NCBI RefSeq assembly: GCF_029224025.1
Contig: NZ_CP119392.1
Span: 1,325,001 to 1,389,000, forward strand
Source: Rhodanobacter sp. AS-Z3
GTDB taxonomy: Bacteria > Pseudomonadota > Gammaproteobacteria > Xanthomonadales > Rhodanobacteraceae
Direction of reading: 5' to 3'
DNA: 64,000 nt
Position numbers and translations under genes: made by a program. The notes under the pieces were generated by a model. It had not been told where the DNA came from. It saw only the letters and a list, made by a program, of their open reading frames with translations, and did not search any database. Shown in pieces: positions 59,604 through 64,000 of the stretch. The stretch's first letter is position 1. Every line of letters starts with the position of its first letter.

Positions 59604-60584
59604 ATGAAGCAGCGTTCGTTCGCCTCGTTGAGTTTTGAAGTCAAGAAGAAGCCGACACGTCGTGAGCGGTTTCTGGGTGAGATGGACAAAGTCGTGCCGT
59701 GGGCCGACCTGCTGGCGCTGATCGAACCGAGCTATCCGACCTCCGGTCGTCGCGGTCGCCCGCCGATGGCGGCATCGACGATGCTGCGGATCCACTTCAT
59801 GCAGCAGTGGTACGCACTGAGCGATCCAGCGATGGAAGATGCGTTGTACGAGATCGAGTCCATGCGCCGGTTTGCCGGGCTGGAGCTAAACGAGGACGCG
59901 ATTCCGGACGAGTCGACGATTCTGAAGTTCCGTCGCTTCCTGGAGCAGCACGGCCTGGCGGTGAAGATCTTCGAAGCGGTCAATGCGCACCTGAGCGGCC
60001 AGGGCCTGTTGCTACGCCAGGGCACGATCGTGGATGCCACGATCATTCAGGCGCCGTCCTCGACCAAGAATGCGGACAAACAGCGTGACCCGGACATGCG
60101 CCAGACGAAGAAGGGCCAGCAGTGGTACTTCGGCATGAAAGCGCACATCGGGGTGGACGTGGAATCGGGGCTGGTGCATACGGTAACCACGACACCTGCC
60201 AACGTGGGCGACGTGACGGAAGTGGACAAGTTGCTGCACGGCCAAGAGAAGACGGTGCATGCCGATGCCGGCTACCAAGGCGCCGAGAAACGGGCACCCA
60301 AGCGCGGCCGCGCGTGGCATATCGCGGCCAAACGCGGCAGCGTGAAGGCGATGCCCGAGGGCGATTTGAAGGATGCGGTCAAGCACACCGAGCACATGAA
60401 GGCCGCGGTTCGAGCCAAGGTGGAGCATCCGTTCCGGGTGGTGAAGCGGCAGTTCGGCTATCAGAAGGTGCGCTTCAAGGGCTTGCTCAAGAACACCGCT
60501 CAGATACTCACGCTGTTCGCGCTATCCAATCTGTGGATGGTGCGACGAACGTTGCTAGCGTCCGCAGGGGAGGTGCGCCTGTGA
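59604..60584 (+). CDS. IS5-family transposase
   Basis: A 326-aa DDE transposase with the N-terminal domain (RRERFLGEMDKVVPWADLLA) and catalytic residues visible: Asp in GTIVDATIIQAP, Asp in VHADAGYQGAEKR, and Glu in KVEHPFRVVKRQFGYQK, the family YREK-type signature. The frame is intact, so the element may still be active. It starts 53 bp inside the left inverted repeat. Confidence 0.96.
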   Translation: MKQRSFASLSFEVKKKPTRRERFLGEMDKVVPWADLLALIEPSYPTSGRRGRPPMAASTMLRIHFMQQWYALSDPAMEDALYEIESMRRFAGLELNEDAIPDESTILKFRRFLEQHGLAVKIFEAVNAHLSGQGLLLRQGTIVDATIIQAPSSTKNADKQRDPDMRQTKKGQQWYFGMKAHIGVDVESGLVHTVTTTPANVGDVTEVDKLLHGQEKTVHADAGYQGAEKRAPKRGRAWHIAAKRGSVKAMPEGDLKDAVKHTEHMKAAVRAKVEHPFRVVKRQFGYQKVRFKGLLKNTAQILTLFALSNLWMVRRTLLASAGEVRL

Positions 60585-60684
60585 GGCGGGAAATCGAGGC
60601 GATTGGAGGTAACCCAGCACGGCGATGGCGGCGATATGCCTCACAATCTGCCTTTTGGTCGTAGTCAATCCATATTTTTAGCAC

Positions 60685-60706
60685 GGCCGTCTGGACGGCC
60701 ATTTTG
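60685..60706 (+). terminator. Terminator-like hairpin inside the IS5 right end
   Basis: Stem GGCCGT/ACGGCC with loop CTGG, followed by ATTTT. It lies 100 bp after the transposase stop and just before the right inverted repeat, where it would block read-out into the downstream gene fragment. Confidence 0.5.
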
Positions 60707-61779
60707 AACTTAATTGATCAGAGCATCCTTAAGGGTGCTGCTATGGGTGATTGGTGGCTTCATTGCCCTTTCTCTTGGCCTTGGTTACTGGGCTGCCGAC
60801 CAAGTCACAGCGCCGGCACCAGCAGCCGCCCCTGTGGTTGCTAAGAGTGCCAGCACGCTTCTTCACGACTTTGATGGCGCAATAGCCTCGGAACACCTGG
60901 AAGTTGCGCAGATGGCTGGCAATCGGCTCATCTCCGAGTATCCGACAAGTTCAGAAGCCGCGCAGATAAAGCCTAAACTCAGTGATATCAAGGCGAAGTT
61001 GCATGCCCAGTTCTTTGCCCAGCAAGAACAAGACAGGGCCACCAAGGCAAAAGCTGAAGCCGAAAGAGCTGCACAGATCAGGAAGCAGAAGGAGGCTAGC
61101 GCAACAGCAAAGGCTGCAAAACAAGGCGAGATCAAGAAGGCGCTCGCGGGATTCACTAAGAAGCATGATGAGGTCCAGGGCGTAACGTTCTACTTCGCTC
61201 CGGGTGTTCGCATGAACTCGACGAACACCTACTTTGGCCTCTACCTAGCTGTTCCCGACGATAGTGATGTGGCGGGGCTGCGCTGGAAATTCCAGTATGG
61301 TGGTGATGACTGGCTTTTCATCCAAAGCCTCATCTTGAACGTGGATGGAAAGAGCTTGCCCGCCTTGACCTTTCCATATGGAGCCATCGACCGCGACAAT
61401 GGAAGTGGGGACGTTTGGGAGTGGCATGACGAATTCGTGCAAAGCAGTTCCGTTCCACTCTTCTTACAGCTGGCGCTAGCTAAAAAGGTGATCGTCCGCT
61501 TCGAAGGGAGGCAATACTACAAAGACCACATCCTGACGACGACTGAAAAGACGGGCATGCTAAAAATCATCAACGCTTACACAGCGATGAATGAGGGTGG
61601 CAAATAGGAAATTAATGGGGCGGAGGTAATTGAGTCTGCGCCGACCGACCGCAACTGCTCGAGATCGGATTCCTCCAGAGCCTGCATCTTCGAAGCTTGA
61701 TGATACGTCTATTCGTACCGTCCACCGTCCACCGTCCACCGTGCTCTGCGGCTTTGGAACTGTTCCAGCTCTTCTGAAG

Positions 61780-62239
61780 AGTGCGGGCCAGGATGGCCCG
61801 CTGCTTTACCCGGGGATTCTGTGCGGCGGTGAGGTGGGGCGACAGGCCGCATACCGCAGAGCTACAAGCTGAGAGCACGGGTGCCCGAGTTGGGGAACGC
61901 AGGAGCAGTTGTCTATGCCTGTTGCCTGTTGCCTGTTGCCTGTTGCCTGTTCTCCTCGCCGTTGATGTTGATGTTGATGTTGATGTTGATGTTGATGTGG
62001 ATCTTGAATTTCGCCCCTTGTGAGGCGGTGAGTCGCGGACGACAGGCCCGCAGGGGGATCGGCACGATGCCGATCCCTTTTCGCCAGCACAGGGATGTGC
62101 TGTCGAAAAGCCCGGCCGCGGCTCACGGACTTGTCGGGCGTAGCCCGGCAAGCGCCGAGGAGGGTCGCCTTCTCTTGGTTACTTCTCTTGGCGACTCAAG
62201 AGAAGTGACTCGCCCGCCGCAGGCGGACGAAACGCTTTT
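61780..62239 (-). repeat. Right copy of the flanking repeat, inverted
   Basis: Reverse-complement relative of 56426-56696: read on the minus strand it has AAAAGCGTTTCGTCC (ending at 62239), GGGCTTTTCGACAGCACATC, and CTCACCGCCGCACAG with CGCACTC at the inner end. A stretch of about 150 bp containing tandem microrepeats separates two parts of the homology. The space from 61608 to 62400 holds no supported gene. Confidence 0.7.
61918..62002. repeat. Two adjacent microsatellites (GTTGCCT and GTTGAT)
   Basis: Four copies of the heptamer GTTGCCT (61921-61948, with partial copies at both sides) are followed after 12 bp by six copies of the hexamer GTTGAT (61961-61996) and a degenerate seventh. They interrupt the right flanking repeat. 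On either strand the hexamer reads as a two-residue repeat (Val-Asp or Ser-Thr), but there is no credible gene around it. Confidence 0.85.
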
Positions 62240-62400
62240 CTACTGACTGGGTCCCTCAGGTCAAGCACGTTCAGCGGATCGTGAGGAGGCGATATCCCAA
62301 GTGGCGCCCTGATTTCGGCTGTCCAGCGGATCAGTGTGTCTCGCTGCACAGATGCGCCGCCCCGCTTGACGCCACCCCCCACCATCGTCACCCTCTGCCA

Positions 62401-63573
62401 ATGAATCTCCTGCTGCTCCGCAACGCATTGGTCTACGCCCCCGAACCCCTCGGCCACCGCCACCTGCTGCTCGGTGGCGGCAAGATTCTGTGGATGGGCG
62501 CCGAACTGGCGGATCTTCCCGCCGCGCTGTCGGTGGAAACGATCGACCTGGAAGGGCGTCGGCTGTTGCCGGGGCTGATTGATGCGCATGTGCATGTCAC
62601 CGGTGGTGGCGGCGAGGCGGGTTTTCGCACGCGGGTGCCGCCGCAGGGTGTGTCGCGGTTTACCCGCGCCGGTATCACGACGGTGGTCGGCTTGTTGGGT
62701 ACGGATGATGTGGCGCGCGGGCCGCAGGATTTGCTGGCGACGGTTTATGCGTTGCGCGAGGAAGGTTTGAGTGCGTTCGCGTTCAGCGGCGGCTATCACG
62801 TGCCGCCGCGCACGTTAACTGGCAGTGTGCGTGGCGACCTGGTTTTCATCGAGGCGTTGATCGGGTTGGGCGAGGTGGCTATCAGCGACCATCGATCCAG
62901 CCAGCCCACGCTGGACGAATTGCTGCGGCTGGCGGCCGACGCGCACGTGGCTGGTCTGATGACGGGCAAGGCCGGCATTCTGCATCTGCATCTGGGTGAC
63001 GGGCCGCGCGGGCTGGAGTTGGTGCATCAGGCGCTGGTGCAGAGTGAGCTGCCGCCGCGGGTGTTCCATCCGACTCACGTGAATCGGCGCAAGGCGCTGT
63101 TCGACGAGGCGCTGGCGCTGGCCGCGCAGGGCTGCACGGTCGACCTCACCGCGTTTCCGGTGGAAGAGGGCGAGGATGCCTGGAGTGCGTCGGACGGGTT
63201 GTTGCGCTACCTGGATAGCGGTGCGCCGGCGGGGCATGTCACGGTCAGCTCCGATGCCGGTGGCTGCCTGCCGGTGTTTGATGGGGAAGGGCATGTCTGC
63301 AGCATGGGCGTGGGTGAATCGGGCGCGTTGATCGAAACCCTCAACGAGACGGTTCGTCGTGGTGTGCCGCTGGAACGGGCGCTACCCGCCTTCAGCAGCA
63401 ACCCGGCGCGCTTGCTGCGCCTGGCAGGCAAGGGGCGGGTGGCGGTTGGCGCCGACGCCGACCTGCTGGTGCTGGATGCCAATGGCGCGGTGCACGATGT
63501 GTTTGCCGCTGGCGTGGCGCACGTACGCGCTGGTCAGGTGCTGCGTCACGGCATGTTCGAGGCGGCTGGCTGA
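62401..63573 (+). CDS. iadA: Isoaspartyl dipeptidase
   Basis: Dinuclear zinc amidohydrolase that cleaves beta-aspartyl dipeptides. The 390-aa product has the same length as E. coli IadA. The HxH metal motif is His63/His65 (LIDAHVHVTGGGGE); GLMTGKAGILHLHLGD carries the bridging lysine region and the third histidine, FHPTHVNRR the fourth ligand region and VTVSSDAGG the catalytic aspartate. ATG 62401 is chosen over the open frame from 62281. Directly followed by a cyanophycinase gene, so its physiological substrate may be beta-Asp-Arg released from cyanophycin. Confidence 0.93.
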   Translation: MNLLLLRNALVYAPEPLGHRHLLLGGGKILWMGAELADLPAALSVETIDLEGRRLLPGLIDAHVHVTGGGGEAGFRTRVPPQGVSRFTRAGITTVVGLLGTDDVARGPQDLLATVYALREEGLSAFAFSGGYHVPPRTLTGSVRGDLVFIEALIGLGEVAISDHRSSQPTLDELLRLAADAHVAGLMTGKAGILHLHLGDGPRGLELVHQALVQSELPPRVFHPTHVNRRKALFDEALALAAQGCTVDLTAFPVEEGEDAWSASDGLLRYLDSGAPAGHVTVSSDAGGCLPVFDGEGHVCSMGVGESGALIETLNETVRRGVPLERALPAFSSNPARLLRLAGKGRVAVGADADLLVLDANGAVHDVFAAGVAHVRAGQVLRHGMFEAAG

Positions 63574-63664
63574 GTGGTCTGCGGGCTGGCATTGGCAACG
63601 GTTGCGATACACTGGCTGAACGTGCAGGTCGCGCGTTTCCGTTCTGAAACAAGGCAAGTCACCG

Positions 63665-64000
63665 ATGTGTCCAAGCAGGGTTCAAGAGGGTGGGCAGCGC
63701 GGCTGGATCGTTCCGATCGGCGGCGCCGAACATAAGGAGCACGATGCGCGGATTCTGGAGCGTTTTGTCGCGCTATGCGGCGGTAGCGAGGCGGATATCG
63801 TCGTCATTCCGACCGCCAGCCAGCTGCCCGATACCGGCACGCGTTACGAACAGATTTTCTCCGGCATGGGCGCCGGGCGCGTCACCGCACTGGATTTCGA
63901 CACGCGTCGGGATACCACCGAAGCGAATCGGCTGGAGCGCATCGAACAGGCCAGCGGTATCTTCTTCACCGGTGGCAACCAACTGCGTATCGCCACGCTT
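63665..64000 (+). CDS. Cyanophycinase, N-terminal part (3' cut by window edge)
   Basis: Open frame from ATG 63665 to the window end, 112 codons without a stop. It reads RGWIVPIGGAEHKEHDARIL, ERFVALCGGSEADIVVIPTA, then IEQASGIFFTGGNQLRIATL, the conserved start of cyanophycinases (peptidase S51). The catalytic serine would lie beyond the edge. Cyanophycinase hydrolyses the Asp-Arg polymer cyanophycin to beta-Asp-Arg. It follows iadA by 91 bp. A cyanophycin synthetase gene is expected downstream but cannot be seen. Confidence 0.88.
   Translation, partial: MCPSRVQEGGQRGWIVPIGGAEHKEHDARILERFVALCGGSEADIVVIPTASQLPDTGTRYEQIFSGMGAGRVTALDFDTRRDTTEANRLERIEQASGIFFTGGNQLRIATL

Larger units (their letters stand above)
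59539..60728 (+). mobile_element. IS5-family insertion sequence
   Basis: An 1190-bp element with 12-bp inverted repeats GGATGCTCTGAT, flanked on both sides by TTAA (59535-59538 and 60729-60732), which fits the YTAR target of IS5-group elements. One intact transposase gene fills it. The insertion interrupts the gene starting at 59496, and removing the element plus one TTAA restores that reading frame. Confidence 0.9.
59496..61607 (+). pseudogene. Membrane-anchored coiled-coil protein gene split by IS5
   Basis: Before the insertion, ATG 59496 (with AGGAACAGGAG just upstream) encodes MSEKTIGQQLKRAL. After the IS, in the same frame once the element and one TTAA copy are removed, comes RVLLWVIGGFIALSLGLGYW and so on to 61607. 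The rebuilt protein is 305 aa: one N-terminal membrane span, a charged coiled coil (about 85-150) and a C-terminal domain of unknown type (VTFYFAPGVRMNSTNTYFGL). In the present sequence only the C-terminal part is open, from a TTG inside the IS end (60714) or GTG 60735. No family recognised. Confidence 0.85.

Noticed and set aside
61918..62002. CRISPR-like array
   Set aside because: Units are 6-7 bp and head-to-tail with no spacers, so they are microsatellites.
61781..62023. Frame encoding a Val-Asp repeat protein
   Set aside because: It is the translation of the GTTGAT microsatellite and of the flanking repeat; no start signal or protein-like remainder.

Overview
The window reads as one stretch of chromosome from a high-GC gammaproteobacterium of the Xanthomonadales/Lysobacterales type. 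A Rhodanobacter/Dyella-like member of Rhodanobacteraceae is the best guess from protein style and gene order; no 16S is present to confirm it. Gene density is high, with many 4-bp ATGA or GTGA overlaps and few intergenic gaps.

Bases 1-18 kb are the division and cell-wall (dcw) cluster and its usual continuation: murE (5' cut by the window edge), murF, mraY, ftsW, murG, murC, ddl, ftsQ, ftsA, ftsZ, lpxC, then dciA (opposite strand), an M23 peptidase and secA. murD is absent from its usual place between mraY and ftsW. The ftsA-ftsZ gap carries three consecutive GGA-loop hairpins and a 14-codon mini-ORF overlapping the ftsZ start, which suggests post-transcriptional control.

Bases 18-27 kb are mostly minus strand: lptD-surA-pdxA-rsmA-apaG-apaH (outer-membrane biogenesis, vitamin B6, rRNA methylation, Ap4A hydrolysis), then a B12 group of btuM-like transporter, PduO-type adenosyltransferase and a histone-deacetylase-like hydrolase. 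Bases 27-32 kb hold two ubiquinone hydroxylase genes, a secreted dienelactone-hydrolase-like protein and a membrane GTPase. Bases 32-39.5 kb are two adjacent, closely related giant hybrid histidine kinases with periplasmic propeller sensors.

Bases 39.5-56.4 kb are housekeeping: holC, pepA, lptFG, ltaE, phaZ, a methyltransferase, an RDD protein, xerD-dsbC, purL, a membrane protein, a family-2 glycosyltransferase and a DMT-type exporter. Two REPIN-like inverted repeat pairs sit between convergent genes.

Bases 56.4-62.3 kb are an accessory segment between two inverted copies of a GC-rich repeat. It has a 66-aa ORF, an IS1595-family element with an 8-bp target duplication and a frameshifted transposase, an AT-rich secreted protein gene, and an IS5-family element that has split a membrane-protein gene; that gene can be rebuilt exactly across the insertion. 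The right edge returns to the chromosome with iadA (beta-aspartyl peptidase) and the start of a cyanophycinase gene, a cyanophycin-degradation pair that continues beyond the window.
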